Assembly (NCBI GenBank): GCA_040702975.1
Contig: CP159990.1
Coordinates: 3,906,001-3,970,000, forward strand
Origin: Roseburia hominis
GTDB lineage: Bacteria > Bacillota > Clostridia > Lachnospirales > Lachnospiraceae
Reading direction: 5' to 3'
Length of the DNA: 64,000 nt
A program made the position numbers and the translations under genes. This document shows positions 36,045-44,032 of this stretch, in pieces (the first letter of the stretch is position 1; every line of letters starts with the position of its first letter). Below the pieces are notes generated by a model. It did no database searches and was not told the origin of the DNA. It worked only from the letters and a program-made list of their open reading frames with translations.

Positions 36045-36555
36045 TTATTGATCCTCATTTCTGTTAATCTACCTTATGAACTGCCCTGCTAATGTCCATA
36101 CAAGCATGGCATTTTCAACACTACTTACGTAAAAAATACCGCCTACCAAGTGTACTCACACAAGATAAGCGGTTCTAAAATCAATGTATCCAGTTGCCCG
36201 TATCTACCCTTTATCCCGGTAGGCCAACATCCTTCACCACAGTATTTCTTCCAAACTTATTCTTATCTGAACACACAGCATCAAAGCCCCACTCTACACA
36301 ATCGAGCGGTGCATTTTTTAAACTTTCCAGATATACATAACTTGAACGAATAGCTGTAAACATCATCTTTTCCTTTCCCAGACCATTCAGATCCGCTTTT
36401 TCTTTCTGTATCATACTTTATCACAAAAATCTTTAGCTGTCATTATACTTGTGGTATAAATTACCATGATTCTTCGCTCATAACCCTTCCGGGGGATTTT
36501 AGCGCCCCATTTCATAAATCAGGAACTGCACATTCAACTCTTAAAGCTACTTTTG
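36045..36555. other. Poorly coding stretch between rtcB and the AAA/PD-(D/E)XK gene
   Basis: A 67-codon minus-strand frame at 36211-36414 (inner ATG behind AAAGGAAAAG) is the only candidate gene. After its stop the same frame remains protein-like for about 20 codons, so it may be a decayed gene. No family was recognised and no RNA gene is visible. Confidence 0.3.
36211..36414 (-). CDS. Small hypothetical protein or gene remnant
   Basis: 67 codons; the better-supported start is an inner ATG pair (MMFTAIRSSYVYLESL) behind a purine-rich AAAGGAAAAG. The sequence has a mixed, protein-like composition with two Cys residues but no domain I can name. The frame continues in protein-like form past its stop, which points to a remnant of a longer gene. 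Confidence 0.25.
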   Translation of the reverse strand: MIQKEKADLNGLGKEKMMFTAIRSSYVYLESLKNAPLDCVEWGFDAVCSDKNKFGRNTVVKDVGLPG

Positions 36556-38418
36556 TCATTCTGCCTTTATTTTAACTTTCTTTCCTGAAAAGGCTATTCC
36601 GAGTTTCAGCACCTCCTCTACACCGTCATTGAAGAGTTCTGCTTCATATCTTTTATCTATGATCTGATGCAATGCTTCTTCTGATAATATTTCCAGTTTT
36701 TCGTCATCCAGACCGTTTTCGGACTTTAACTCCATTATAATGCCGGGAAGTGTTCTACCGCGCGGAATCAGACTGATATCATAACGCCCGTCACCAGACT
36801 CCCTGTTCGATTTAATTTTATAATGATTATCCATTAAAGCTACCAGACCCAGAATTAGTCCATGATAAAAGCCTTCTGCCCCGGAATCATAAAAACTGAC
36901 AGACTTATCCAGATATTCTGTAATGGCCTGCTGCAGTCTCTTCAAATCATTTGCATATAAACTTTCTGCAATTTTATTTGCTGTTGTGCGAGTGACTGCT
37001 CCTATCTGCACTAAATGAGACAGTATTTCGCTTTTATAGACTGCTGCGATCTCTTTGTTCGGGATAGACACTTCGCACAGATAAGTTCCGTCTCCCTGAA
37101 GTTCTTTCTTTGGAGCTTTCAGATATCCGGAAACCAAAAGCAAGCTGTATATATTTGCAGGCTCCTCGCTTAAAAATCTGTAGACAACATTCTGATCAAC
37201 TTTTGCAAATACTTTTTCACCCTGCAAAAGCGAATACAGTCTTTCTGTTATATCTTCTGTAGCAACCGTAAGGACATCTTCCAAAATTTCATTTTTCCCC
37301 GTATTCCCCCAATATGCCTGTGGTACACAGCCCTTGGAAATATAATTAATCACTGACCACGGATTAAAGATTTCAGTATTTCCAAAAAGATATCCATCAT
37401 ACCAGTCTTTCAGCTCCGTTTCCTTATTGATCACCTTGTAATATTGCAGCATTCGCAGAACTTCGGGATAAGTAAAGCCAAAATAACTACTGTAATCATC
37501 ATCCATCACCGAATTAATTGTCAGATTGTTAAGTCCGCTGAAAATACTTTCCTGCGCAATACGCAAAATCCCCGTCAAAAAGCCATAAGCAAGGTGTTTA
37601 TTATCCTTGAATGCCCCAGAAAAAAAGGTTCGCATGAATCCAACAATCTCTTCATAAAAATCCTTAGAATATCCCTCCTGAATCGGCGTGTCGTATTCAT
37701 CAATAATTATAACCGGAGCTTTACCATAATGTTCGTCAAGCATTCTGGATAGAATTTCCAAAGCCGAAGACAATTCTACTTCATTTGCCCTGCCTTCCAG
37801 CATTTTTGAGAAAAATTCCTTCTCATAAGCAGCTGTTCTTTTACTCTCAAGCAATTCCTGATGCCTGCTAAATTCAGCCTGAAGTAGACTGCTGATTTTG
37901 TTTATGGTCGCCCCCCATGAATCGAACTTAACATCTTTAAATGTCAAAAATACAACCGGGTATTTCCCCTGATGTTTCGTATACTCATCGCCGCATTCCC
38001 AGATAGCCTTATCTCGAAAATAGACGCTGGTGTCTTCGTCTGATATTTCAAAAAAAACTCTGAGCATATCCATATTTAATGTCTTTCCAAATCTTCTCGG
38101 TCTCGTAAATAAAGAAACCAGTGGCTTTTTATCCAGAAATTCCTTGATCAGCAAGGTCTTATCCACATAATAATATTCAGACTGTGCCCGTACATAATCA
38201 GAAATCCCGATGGGAAGGGATCTCCGCTTCTCTATTTCTTTCGTTTTTAAATATTTCCCGGATGTGATACGTCCGTCTATCGGTCTATCAGCATAATCCG
38301 GTATCTGCCAGCTTTTCCCTTTTTTCACAACACCAGGTATTTTACCCTTTGCGCAAAGATTACTCACTGTGCGTTCAGCAATTCCCCATTCCTTTGCGGC
38401 TTGTCTGCAGGTCTTCAT
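36556..38418 (-). CDS. HTH + AAA-ATPase + PD-(D/E)XK nuclease-like protein
   Basis: This 620-residue protein has three parts. Residues 1-45 form an excisionase/MerR-type helix-turn-helix (CRQAAKEWGIAERTVSNLC ... KSWQIPDYADRP). Residues about 70-330 are an AAA-ATPase_like domain with Walker A TRPRRFGKTL and Walker B VIIIDEYDTPIQ. The C-terminal third contains a DUF1703/PD-(D/E)XK nuclease fold with GIIMELKSENG. These proteins are abundant in gut clostridia and Bacteroidetes, often in many copies, and their function is unknown. The fused HTH suggests DNA recognition or self-regulation. ATG at 38418 follows GGAGACGAG. Confidence 0.88.
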   Translation of the reverse strand: MKTCRQAAKEWGIAERTVSNLCAKGKIPGVVKKGKSWQIPDYADRPIDGRITSGKYLKTKEIEKRRSLPIGISDYVRAQSEYYYVDKTLLIKEFLDKKPLVSLFTRPRRFGKTLNMDMLRVFFEISDEDTSVYFRDKAIWECGDEYTKHQGKYPVVFLTFKDVKFDSWGATINKISSLLQAEFSRHQELLESKRTAAYEKEFFSKMLEGRANEVELSSALEILSRMLDEHYGKAPVIIIDEYDTPIQEGYSKDFYEEIVGFMRTFFSGAFKDNKHLAYGFLTGILRIAQESIFSGLNNLTINSVMDDDYSSYFGFTYPEVLRMLQYYKVINKETELKDWYDGYLFGNTEIFNPWSVINYISKGCVPQAYWGNTGKNEILEDVLTVATEDITERLYSLLQGEKVFAKVDQNVVYRFLSEEPANIYSLLLVSGYLKAPKKELQGDGTYLCEVSIPNKEIAAVYKSEILSHLVQIGAVTRTTANKIAESLYANDLKRLQQAITEYLDKSVSFYDSGAEGFYHGLILGLVALMDNHYKIKSNRESGDGRYDISLIPRGRTLPGIIMELKSENGLDDEKLEILSEEALHQIIDKRYEAELFNDGVEEVLKLGIAFSGKKVKIKAE

Positions 38419-38549
38419 ACATCTCGTCTCCTAACTCGTCCGTCATAATATCGGGTTACTTACCGGCAAGTATAGCGCAAATACAGCAATATATCAAACC
38501 AAATCGATATATTTCCGTATTTTTCATTCCAAAAGCATTATATATGTGC

Positions 38550-39113
38550 CTATTGTTCTGCCCCCATAATTGTCCTTGCGATTACTTCCGCCGCCAATCG
38601 GGTTCCATTTACACTCGGGTGAAATCCATCCTCATTATACAGCTCTATTTCCTCTGCTTTTTCATAAAATGCCTTGCCAACATCAGCAATAAGTGCAGCA
38701 TTTTGCTCTGCTGCTTCATGATAGGCATCATACATAAGCTGATACATCTCATCGTAGGAGAACTCCATGGAATTCATCTTGTCGCTGCCCTTCTTGTATG
38801 CCCACGTAGCATAGAATACCGGCGTGGCGCCGTTTTCTCTTATTTTTTCACAAAGTACTTTCGCAGACTGCAGGAATTTATCCTTCGTAGTTGCCGGGGC
38901 GTTGCTCATCTCCTGCAGAACCACATAATCCCACTGTTCTTCTGCAAGTGCCCTTAGAGTCTTTACCCCCATTTCTGTCTCTGGATTGATCTGCTCGGCA
39001 AGTCTGGCACCACCGCGGGTATGCGAAGATACTTCCGCGCCAGTAAGTTCGGCCAAAACCGCCGGAAGATCATTGTAATAAATAAAACTGTTTCCAAGCA
39101 TTAATATACGCAT
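38550..39113 (-). CDS. SGNH/GDSL-type hydrolase (DUF4886-like)
   Basis: This 187-residue protein starts with ATG at 39113 behind AAGGAG; a longer frame overlaps the upstream gene. It has the SGNH blocks: MLGNSFIYYND (Gly-Asn-Ser nucleophile), YVVLQEMSNAP (the block III region) and the terminal DGFHPSVNGTRLAA with the catalytic Asp-His. No signal peptide, so a cytosolic esterase or deacetylase is likely; the substrate is unknown. It sits one base behind the zinc ribbon gene. Confidence 0.8.
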   Translation of the reverse strand: MRILMLGNSFIYYNDLPAVLAELTGAEVSSHTRGGARLAEQINPETEMGVKTLRALAEEQWDYVVLQEMSNAPATTKDKFLQSAKVLCEKIRENGATPVFYATWAYKKGSDKMNSMEFSYDEMYQLMYDAYHEAAEQNAALIADVGKAFYEKAEEIELYNEDGFHPSVNGTRLAAEVIARTIMGAEQ

Positions 39114-39114
39114 C

Positions 39115-39486
39115 CTAAAATCTCCTTCCACATTTCGGGCAGAATTCAAAATCCTCCCTTGTCTCAAAACCACAGTTGCTGCACCTTTTGAACACGCTCT
39201 GGCGCCCCGCATGCAGCCAGGTCAGGTGTTCCGGCAATATCTCAACATTTTCTCCTCTGGCAATCCGCCTGCCAATTTCCGGATCCAATGCATAAACAGT
39301 ATTACAACAAGAACTCTGTACATAATACTGCTTATTCCATTTAAAACAGGGAATAAAGAATAGTGACAAACACATGTAGGTCATATAAACCTGATATCTT
39401 CCATAGGAACCACAACGATTGCAGATTATCATCTGGTCATAGTTGAAATTTTTTCTTCCCTGGGTAACTCCTATCATCAAAAACAT
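39115..39486 (-). CDS. Zinc-ribbon domain protein
   Basis: This 123-residue protein has two zinc-binding motifs: ICNRCGSYGRY with a later CCNTVYAL (N-terminal pair), and a C-terminal zinc ribbon CSNCGFETREDFEFCPKCG. A hydrophobic MCLSLFFIPCFKW stretch may be membrane-associated. The function is not known. It lies between the phosphoesterase and SGNH hydrolase genes with gaps of 14 and 1 bases, so the three are probably cotranscribed. The RBS is weak (AGAAGATT). Confidence 0.75.
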   Translation of the reverse strand: MFLMIGVTQGRKNFNYDQMIICNRCGSYGRYQVYMTYMCLSLFFIPCFKWNKQYYVQSSCCNTVYALDPEIGRRIARGENVEILPEHLTWLHAGRQSVFKRCSNCGFETREDFEFCPKCGRRF

Positions 39487-39500
39487 AATCTTCTATACCT

Positions 39501-40199
39501 CTATTTCAGTATCAGTTCCGGCTTAAACTTCAAATAATCTCCTGAAACCAGTTTATACTCAATTCCATTCACATAGCCCTTAAAGCTGTCATCAAAACGC
39601 GCTTTTCCATGGCAATGGGAATAGATCACCTTCGACGCCCCGTACTCCTCTGCCATCAGCGTAAACGGACTTTCCTGCTCCCCGATCGTCGTCGGCGGAT
39701 AATGCAAAAAGCAAATAAACTTCCTGTAGCCGGCCTCTTTCGCAGCATCAAAAGACATTTTCAAACGATCTACTTCTCTATCCCGGATTTTCAGGAAATG
39801 CTCGATCGAATCCTTTCCCTCGTAGCAATACCCCTTAGTTCCCACCAGCGCATAATCTTCGTATACATAAAAATTGTTCTGCAGAAACTCCAGACGTCCT
39901 TTAAACTGTTCATTTAATCTGGCAGTTTTCTTCGCATCCCAGAACATGTCATGATTTCCCCGAAGAAGGATTTTCCTTCCGGGAAGCGCCTCAATAAATG
40001 CTAAATCCTTTTCACACTCAACAAGATTTCTGCCCCATGAATGATCGCCTGTAATTACCAGCGTATCCTTTGGCGCAATCATCTTGTGGCAATTTTTTTC
40101 TATTTTCTTTTCATGGCTTTTCCACTCTCTACCAAATACATCCATGGGCTTGTCCACGGAAAACGACAGGTGGAAATCACCTAATGCATATAGTGCCAT
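39501..40199 (-). CDS. Calcineurin-like metallophosphoesterase
   Basis: This 232-residue protein starts with ATG at 40199 behind GAGGGAAGA. The metal-site motifs are ALGDFHL (GDxH), VITGDHSWGRN (GDxxWG), ILLRGNHDMFW (GNHD), FICFLHYPP (GxxHxP-like) and IYSHCHGKAR. This matches the YfcE/MPPED-like phosphoesterase class. The substrate is unknown. It is the first gene of a three-gene minus-strand run with the zinc ribbon and SGNH proteins. Confidence 0.85.
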   Translation of the reverse strand: MALYALGDFHLSFSVDKPMDVFGREWKSHEKKIEKNCHKMIAPKDTLVITGDHSWGRNLVECEKDLAFIEALPGRKILLRGNHDMFWDAKKTARLNEQFKGRLEFLQNNFYVYEDYALVGTKGYCYEGKDSIEHFLKIRDREVDRLKMSFDAAKEAGYRKFICFLHYPPTTIGEQESPFTLMAEEYGASKVIYSHCHGKARFDDSFKGYVNGIEYKLVSGDYLKFKPELILK

Positions 40200-40388
40200 A
40201 CTATTCTTCCCTCTTAGCACATGTCACATACTTATATTTGCAGTACCATAATAATGATACAGCACCGGCTTACATGCAAAATATTTGTGAGCCATCTGGT
40301 CATACAGATTCTTCCATAAATCAGTACTATAGTAAACGACCGGTGAATTGCTCCACTCAAATATTGAGCGCTGCCTTCTCCCGATTCA

Positions 40389-40978
40389 TCATATTAGTTT
40401 TTGAATTTCAGCAAATTTTGACCTCTCTTTTATACTATATTCGTCCACTAAACTCTTCATCCATTTTAAATCTTCCTGTCTATATGGATCTCTCCAGAAA
40501 CGTTTGATAAACTTACTTACCTGGCTTCTAAATGCCCAATTCAAATCGGCTGCTTTATTTATTGCATCAAAATCTTTAACTGTCTGCTTGGCATCAACCT
40601 CGCCCAAAAGATATCGTAGAATTAAAATATCAGCAAAGGTAAATGGCATAATATCATCTTCAAAATGTAAAAGCGACATATACGGGCCACCTTATTTCGT
40701 ATCATCCGTAACCAATGAATACGCTCCAAGCGTCTGGGCCAATGAAATAGCATATACTTCGCCCAAATCCCCTGTATCATATAAAAGTCTGTTCTCCTTG
40801 ACATTGTTCTCAAATATCTTGAAAACAGCCAAATCCTTGAGTTTTTGATTTGTATATATTTCTATCTTACCAGAAGCAATATCTGCATCGACTTTATCCA
40901 AAATATCTTTTCCATGATTTTCCAATTCTACATCATGGATTTGTTCATATATAAACACACCCTCCTCAAAGAAGTTTA
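40389..40978 (-). pseudogene. PIN-domain protein, C-terminal part (cut by IS110, with an in-frame TAA)
   Basis: The frame FFEEGVFIYEQIHDVELENH ... LGEVYAISLAQTLGAYSL ... VTDDTK is PIN-like, with acidic active-site residues in DLGEVYA and VTDD. A TAA at 40692-40694 interrupts it, and the same frame continues as GGPYMSLLHFEDDIMPFTFA to 40389. Its missing N-terminus is found at 42560-42631 on the other side of the IS110 element, in the same phase: removing the insert and one TAAAC copy restores one frame of about 218 codons. The gene is therefore inactivated twice. The GTG near 40958 is not a credible natural start. Confidence 0.8.
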
Positions 40979-41066
40979 CTGTGAAACATTAACTTCCGGG
41001 TAGCCAAAAAGCGCAAACTGCCCCTATCAAGCTATTAAACATTCATTTTGAACTTAGTAGACAGGT

Positions 41067-42305
41067 CTATGTGGCAACTACAGGAGCCTCCCAGCCAAGT
41101 GCTTTTAACTTTTTCAGGTACGCATTGATTTTACGTTCCTTATTGAACTGATTATAGTATTCGGCACCGAGATCTTTGAAAACTACACTATCCTTGAGGA
41201 TATGATAAATTGCTATCAGCATGGAATGAGCGACAGCAACGTAGGCACGTTTCGGTCCCCGATGTGAACTGATCCGCATAAATTGCGCATAAAAGTAGGA
41301 CTTTTTATTCTTAACAGCTGCATGCGCACAGGTAATTAAGGTGGTTCGGAGAAGGGCATTCCCTTTCCTTGTTTTACCGGATTTTCGCTTCTTTGCGCTT
41401 TCATTGTCTCCGGGACATAGGCCTGCCCATGAAGAAATATGGGCATCCGTGGGAAAACGTTCCATGTCTGTGCCGATCACGGAAATGATTGCCTGAGCGC
41501 TGGTATTTCCAATCCCGGTAACATCCTGAATGGCAGCTGATGCTTCCTTTTCCTCCGGCTTCATAAAATTGTCTATCTCACCATCAAGATTCTTGATATG
41601 GATATTCAATTCATCCAGATGGTTCAGGAGTTCCTTCATCATCCTGCGCTGAAGCGGGGACATGAAACCATTGAGGTCGTCCACAATCTGCTCCTTTGTT
41701 GCTTTGAGATTATGCGCAATAATTTTTTTGTCATACATTTCATCGTACTTTGCACCGTCAATGGATTTACCCGTGAGCAGATATTCGAGGATACTGCGTG
41801 CGCTTTTACCATTGATATCGGTGACAGTTCCGGAAAGCTTGATATTTGCACCTTCCAGCATCTTTTGGAGCCGGTTCAGTTCCCGGGTTCGCTCTGCGAC
41901 AAGGCTTTTGCGGTAGCGGACAAGCTCCCGCAGTTCCCGCTGGTCTTTATCTGGGATATAGCTGGGCCGTAACAGACCATGCTGAAGAAGGTCAGCAATC
42001 CATTCAGCATCCTTTACATCCGTTTTTCTCCCGGGAACAGCCTTCATATGGCGGGCATTTACCACCATGGCTTTCAGGTCAGAAGATTCAAGGATGTTAT
42101 ACAGAGGCTTCCAATACGAAGCGGTGCTCTCCATTGCGGTCATTTCACAGCCGCTGTCTTTGAGCCAGTCAGCCAGCATGAGAAGTTCTCTGGTTGTTGC
42201 ACCAAACTCACGAACTTCCTGCCTGTTGCCTTTTCTAAGGCAGGCAACGATGAGTTTTTTGTGCACATCAATACCACAACAATTGTCGTAAATTTTATCC
42301 ATCAT
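41067..42305 (-). CDS. IS110 family transposase (DEDD + serine recombinase-like)
   Basis: This 412-residue protein has the N-terminal RuvC-like DEDD domain (Asp in CCGIDVHKK, Glu in AMESTASYW, Asp pair in GRKTDVKDAEWIADLL). A coiled linker follows, then the C-terminal Transposase_20 domain with IQDVTGIGNTSAQAII and SWAGLCPGDNESAKKR. IS110 recombinases join target and donor DNA guided by a bridge RNA made from the element's own non-coding end. The start ATG-ATG at 42305 follows GGAGG. The frame is intact. Confidence 0.95.
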   Translation of the reverse strand: MMDKIYDNCCGIDVHKKLIVACLRKGNRQEVREFGATTRELLMLADWLKDSGCEMTAMESTASYWKPLYNILESSDLKAMVVNARHMKAVPGRKTDVKDAEWIADLLQHGLLRPSYIPDKDQRELRELVRYRKSLVAERTRELNRLQKMLEGANIKLSGTVTDINGKSARSILEYLLTGKSIDGAKYDEMYDKKIIAHNLKATKEQIVDDLNGFMSPLQRRMMKELLNHLDELNIHIKNLDGEIDNFMKPEEKEASAAIQDVTGIGNTSAQAIISVIGTDMERFPTDAHISSWAGLCPGDNESAKKRKSGKTRKGNALLRTTLITCAHAAVKNKKSYFYAQFMRISSHRGPKRAYVAVAHSMLIAIYHILKDSVVFKDLGAEYYNQFNKERKINAYLKKLKALGWEAPVVAT

Positions 42306-42559
42306 GATACCTCCGTGGGAAATTTACGGCACGGTTTCCTGTCTGTTATCATTTTACTGTACGTCCTTTTGCCGCAAGCAGCTGGACAGATGGTGGTGCA
42401 AATGAGGAAACCTGAAATCAGTTTAGTTAGCGGGCTACAAGCCCAAAGTTAAATCGATCTTTGCCGTTAATACCAGTATAAGTTGCGTCAAAGATAAATT
42501 CAATAACCTGTCGTCTGCATAGTTTCATTTATGGTGGTGTCAGGCGTGCGGACATGGGG
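42306..42559 (-). ncRNA. Candidate IS110 bridge RNA region (5' leader of the transposase)
   Basis: This 254-base non-coding leader is where IS110-group elements make their bridge RNA. It contains a GGGCT-TGT-AGCCC hairpin (42432-42444) and an 8-base match ACTAAACT (42420-42427) to the reconstructed target TTACTAAACTTC. An 8-base match ACAGTAAA (42353-42360) to the element's own right end (40975-40982) lies 3' of it. The order, target-like guide first and donor-like guide second, is that described for bridge RNAs. Exact ends and loop pairing are not resolved by eye. Confidence 0.5.
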
Positions 42560-42631
42560 GTTTAGTAAGATATCCTGACGTCCTGCCTTATAAAAATGTA
42601 TGATCGCATTTGTATCTAAAGAGGCTCTCAA
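42560..42631 (-). pseudogene. PIN-domain protein, N-terminal part (cut by IS110)
   Basis: TTG at 42631, overlapping the stop of the M78 peptidase gene and preceded by AGGAGG at ideal spacing, opens a frame LRASLDTNAIIHFYKAGRQD. This is the PIN N-terminal strand with the first catalytic Asp in SLDTNAI. The frame runs into the IS110 junction after 24 codons. The remainder of the gene lies at 40389-40978. In the intact cassette it would be the third gene after XRE and ImmA-like genes, probably the toxin. Confidence 0.75.
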
Positions 42632-43446
42632 TCTGTCAAACCTCCTATCAAATCATCAAGGTTATCCGCATCTTCACTATGAGATACAAGTCTGTCACTT
42701 ATATCTTCCATATTCAACTGATAGCACGCTAATACCTTTCCAAGTGTTTCCCGCGGAATGACATTATGATTATAATTGTAAATAGCATACTCAATATACT
42801 CATATGGAATCCCTATACTTTCACTAGCCACATTTAACTCAGCATTACCACCAACACTTCTCAGGAGATTGCCTACTCGCTTTTGGTTTCTTTCGTTGTC
42901 AAGCTTCAATCGCTCATTTGTCCTAATCTTGCCAAGATTCTCCAAACGATTTAAGGCCATATCAAAGCTAACACCAAATTCTGACATAATCCTGGCTATA
43001 TCCATCGCCGATAGACCATTATTCTTGAAATCCACAAGCTCCAAATCTAAAAATCTCTCCACATCATCTGCCGGCATCAATAAACAAGCTGCGAAATAAT
43101 TTGCTTCCTGCTCATTTCCATCAACACTTCTCCCAGAAATAGTGATATTATCATCTATAAAGGAACTTCCTTTATCCATATGAAGAATCACATGACCGAT
43201 TTCATGCGCTAAAGTGAAAATCTCTCTTGATAAACGGCTGCTACTATTTGTAAAAATGACAGTGTCATTATCCTTTATCATCGTGAAACCAAGATCCGCT
43301 TCTTCCCCAAGTGGATATCGGATTAGTTTGTATCCCAATCTCTCACACTCTATAAAAAGATTAATAATTCCATATCTGCTAACTTTGCACTTTTCTCTTA
43401 CTGAATCCGCTTTAATACGAATTTCTCTTCTTCTTGCCTCCTGCAT
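42628..43446 (-). CDS. ImmA/IrrE family metallo-endopeptidase (M78)
   Basis: This 272-residue protein has the zinc motif FTLAHEIGHVILH near residue 80, with EQEANYFAACLLMP as the third ligand region, the ImmA/IrrE pattern. The C-terminal part has a helical, DNA-binding-like section. ATG at 43446 follows GGGAGG. It lies 11 bases after an XRE regulator and overlaps the PIN gene by four bases. In such cassettes the peptidase cleaves the XRE repressor to derepress the operon. Makarova and co-workers' COG2856/XRE toxin-antitoxin class is the closest known parallel. Confidence 0.88.
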   Translation of the reverse strand: MQEARRREIRIKADSVREKCKVSRYGIINLFIECERLGYKLIRYPLGEEADLGFTMIKDNDTVIFTNSSSRLSREIFTLAHEIGHVILHMDKGSSFIDDNITISGRSVDGNEQEANYFAACLLMPADDVERFLDLELVDFKNNGLSAMDIARIMSEFGVSFDMALNRLENLGKIRTNERLKLDNERNQKRVGNLLRSVGGNAELNVASESIGIPYEYIEYAIYNYNHNVIPRETLGKVLACYQLNMEDISDRLVSHSEDADNLDDLIGGLTD

Positions 43447-43457
43447 GCAAACCTCCC

Positions 43458-43790
43458 TTAGCCTTTCGCATCATTCTGCAATTTAACATACATATGTTTA
43501 TTGGCATAAAACAAATCGATCATGTCAAAAATCTTCTTCGAAGAAGAATTATCCTCGCCAGCTCTATATGCCACAACAGGCACTTCATCAAGTACCCTTG
43601 TAATGTCTCCTACTGACACTCCAAGCACTCCGGCTATCTTAGATAAGACATCAAGATTGATATTATTAGTTCCATTTTCAATACGAGCATACTTCTGTCT
43701 ACTTATGCCAATTAAATCCGCAACCTGCTCTTGAGTAAAACGCTTCGCATTTCTTAATGCCTTAATACGGCCTCCTAACAATTCGTTCAT
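43458..43790 (-). CDS. XRE family helix-turn-helix regulator
   Basis: This 110-residue protein starts with ATG at 43790 behind GGAGG. Residues 5-60 form the Cro/C1 HTH (IKALRNAKRFTQEQVADLIG ISRQKYARIENGTNNI). A C-terminal acidic tail (EVPVVAYRAGED...) of about 45 residues could be a cleavage or partner site. It is the first gene of the XRE-M78-PIN cassette and probably represses its own promoter, where two inverted repeats lie (43851-43874, 43886-43903). Confidence 0.9.
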   Translation of the reverse strand: MNELLGGRIKALRNAKRFTQEQVADLIGISRQKYARIENGTNNINLDVLSKIAGVLGVSVGDITRVLDEVPVVAYRAGEDNSSSKKIFDMIDLFYANKHMYVKLQNDAKG

Positions 43791-43818
43791 GATCATCCCT
43801 CCATTTCTGCGTACTATA

Positions 43819-43903
43819 ATTCTATCATAAAAACTCTTGATGTCAATATGAAATGTTATGTTTTTGTAACATTTATCTTTTTATATGTTGTTATTTCACA
43901 ACA
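43819..43903 (-). promoter_or_regulatory. Promoter with candidate XRE operators
   Basis: On the minus strand TTGACA (43846-43841) and TAGAAT (43824-43819) are 16 bases apart, just before the XRE gene. Upstream lie two inverted repeats: AAATGTTA/TAACATTT (43851-43874) and TGTTGT/ACAACA (43886-43903), which share an ATGTT core and are probable repressor sites. Confidence 0.6.
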
Positions 43904-44020
43904 TTTTTCATGTATTTCACCACTGAATGCAATCTTAAATAGAATTACATACTTTCCAAGATGCTCATTGGTCCTGATAAATCCATATTCATTTTGCTGC
44001 AAAATCTCTTGATATTCCAC
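43856..44020 (-). pseudogene. Possible remnant of a nucleotidyltransferase N-terminus
   Basis: A GTG-initiated frame of 54 codons reads VEYQEILQQNEYGFIRTNEH then LGKYVILF. That head resembles the start of 'NEHLGK...GGSHAYGT' nucleotidyltransferase proteins. The expected GGSHAYGT motif is missing and the rest drifts into unrelated sequence overlapping the XRE operators. Most likely it is a truncated remnant; a chance frame is also possible. Confidence 0.3.
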
Positions 44021-44032
44021 AAATCACACTTC

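Larger units (their letters stand above)
40979..42559 (-). mobile_element. IS110-family insertion sequence in a PIN-domain gene
   Basis: About 1.58 kb of insert splits the PIN gene. Its bounds come from reconstructing the target: the sequence TAAAC (minus strand) occurs once at each junction (42560-42564 and 40974-40978), and joining the flanks across a single copy restores the PIN reading frame. There are no terminal inverted repeats, as is usual for IS110. It has one transposase gene, a 254-base 5' non-coding leader and an 88-base 3' tail. It looks complete and potentially active. Confidence 0.85.

Noticed and set aside
40692..40694. In-frame TAA in the PIN frame as possible recoding
   Set aside because: TAA is not a usual recoding codon, and the gene is already cut by IS110; drift after inactivation is simpler.
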